5,827 nt of DNA. Origin: Candidatus Nitrosopumilus sp. (GTDB lineage: Archaea; Thermoproteota; Nitrososphaeria; Nitrososphaerales; Nitrosopumilaceae). The position numbers were made by a program, and so were the translations under genes. Under the pieces are notes generated by a model. It saw only the letters and a list, made by a program, of their open reading frames with translations, did not search any database and had not been told where the DNA came from. How positions within the stretch are numbered: position 1 is the first letter of the stretch; every line of letters begins with the position of its first letter. The DNA is taken from contig JAPYTM010000059.1 in the NCBI GenBank assembly GCA_029941825.1, forward strand, positions 1 to 5,827. The letters are read 5' to 3'. Positions 4,812 to 5,827 of this stretch are shown here, one piece after another.

Positions 4812-5827
4812 ATGTATTCTGTAATTTTAACAGAATTGGGGATATCAGTTTTTGATGGTGAAAAACTGGAAAAGGCATTTCCATTCTCAAATAATGTTAA
4901 AGAGTATCTTTCAATTAAAAATAAAGAAGCAAAGCTAAATGAGCTCCTAAATTATCTATTTAAAATTCAAAGAGGTGTTGCAGTAAGTGATGAATCATTA
5001 CTTGCAATTTTGAAAAAAAATTCCATTGATTGTCAAATTATGGAGGATTCTGAATTGGAACATATACAATCAGAAAAACCACAAATAATCGTTGACTCAG
5101 GTTTTGCTAGCAACCTACAAGATACATTAGGAAAACTCAGAGAGTTTGCATTAGGATTATCATCTTCAAAAGTTACTGAAATATCAGCAAGTCCAGATCT
5201 TCACATTATTCAAGCAATTAATTCATTAGATGAAATTGACAAGATTGCAAATGCATTAAGTTCAAGATTAAGAGAATGGTATGGATTACATTTTCCAGAA
5301 TTAGACAACATTATTGATAGTATTAACGGGTATTCACAAATTGTAATGGCTGGAAAACGTGAATCATTAACAAAGCAAATTTTTGAGGATGCAGGATTTC
5401 CAGAATCTAAAGTAGAGATGTTATCTTTAATTTCATCAAAAAGTAGAGGTGGAGATATTTCAGATGTTAATTTGGCAATAGTACAATCAATTGCAAAACA
5501 AATTTTAGATTTTCATGATTTACGTAAAAAATTAGAAGAACATGTAGAAACTGAAATGCGAATAATTGCACCTAATACTTCAGCAATACTTGGAACTGCA
5601 GTGGGTGCAAGAATTTTAGGAAGAGCTGGAAGTCTCAAAAGAATGGCATCACTTCCTGCAAGTACAATACAAGTTCTAGGTGCTGAAAAAGCATTGTTTA
5701 GATCATTAAAGACTGGATCTCAACCACCAAAACACGGATTACTATTCCAACATGCAATGGTTCATGCTGCTCCTAGATGGCAACGAGGAAAGATTGCACG
5801 TGCAGTTGCTGCAAAAGCAGTCATTGC
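4812..5827 (+). CDS. nop5: Nop5 (Nop56/58-like) core protein of C/D-box RNPs (3' end outside window)
   Basis: Nop5 is the scaffold of archaeal box C/D guide RNPs. It binds L7Ae-RNA through its Nop domain and recruits the 2'-O-methyltransferase fibrillarin, directing ribose methylation of rRNA and tRNA. The window holds 338 codons; the C-terminal end, usually a basic tail, lies beyond the right edge. Seen in order: an N-terminal fibrillarin-binding domain starting MYSVILTELGISVFDG; a long helical region (about 100-245) that in the family forms the dimerising coiled coil, with LREWYGLHFPEL at 153-164; and the Nop domain with IAPNTSAILGTAVGARIL at 252-269, LGAEKALFRSLKTG at 289-302 and PKHGLLFQHAMVHAAPRWQRGKIARA at 306-331, the family signature. 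The ATG at 4812 gives the full N-terminus. It is divergent from pyrD across 85 bp. In many archaea fibrillarin is the next gene, which cannot be seen here. Confidence 0.97.
   Translation, partial: MYSVILTELGISVFDGEKLEKAFPFSNNVKEYLSIKNKEAKLNELLNYLFKIQRGVAVSDESLLAILKKNSIDCQIMEDSELEHIQSEKPQIIVDSGFASNLQDTLGKLREFALGLSSSKVTEISASPDLHIIQAINSLDEIDKIANALSSRLREWYGLHFPELDNIIDSINGYSQIVMAGKRESLTKQIFEDAGFPESKVEMLSLISSKSRGGDISDVNLAIVQSIAKQILDFHDLRKKLEEHVETEMRIIAPNTSAILGTAVGARILGRAGSLKRMASLPASTIQVLGAEKALFRSLKTGSQPPKHGLLFQHAMVHAAPRWQRGKIARAVAAKAVI

Overview
The window looks like ordinary core genome of an ammonia-oxidising thaumarchaeon (Nitrososphaerota, probably Nitrosopumilus-like). The DNA is AT-rich. It encodes an archaeal RadA recombinase, a stand-alone ribosomal protein eS30, an archaeal-type PyrD/PyrK dihydroorotate dehydrogenase pair and a Nop5 C/D-box RNP core protein. 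TATA-like boxes sit about 25-28 nt upstream of four start codons, as expected for leaderless or near-leaderless archaeal transcripts. The lineage is my inference from protein sequence style and composition; no search was run.

Layout, left to right: radA (minus, 1-935, C-terminal end off the window); an 82 bp spacer with the radA promoter and an AT-only inverted repeat that may end eS30 transcription; eS30 (minus, 1018-1200); a 40 bp spacer with a TATA-like box; a 574-residue radical SAM protein with canonical CX3CX2C (minus, 1241-2965); a 53 bp spacer with a small hairpin next to the radical SAM start; pyrK (minus, 3019-3831, TTG start); pyrD (minus, 3815-4726, GTG start, overlapping pyrK by 17 bp); an 85 bp divergent promoter region; and nop5 (plus, from 4812, running off the right edge). 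No gene-free stretch exceeds 300 bases.

PyrD and PyrK should form the NAD-linked class 1B dihydroorotate dehydrogenase that makes orotate for pyrimidines. The 17 bp overlap, with a Shine-Dalgarno-like GGTGG inside the end of pyrD, points to one transcript and coupled translation. The radical SAM gene follows on the same strand and may be partly co-transcribed. eS30, RadA and Nop5 act in ribosome structure, homologous recombination and RNA-guided 2'-O-methylation respectively. Apart from pyrDK, the neighbours share no obvious pathway.

I see no mobile element, CRISPR array, tRNA or rRNA. The least understood gene is the radical SAM protein. The most notable non-coding signals are the nested inverted repeats at the radA start and the hairpin at the radical SAM start. 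An 18 bp exact in-frame repeat inside pyrD is also unusual.
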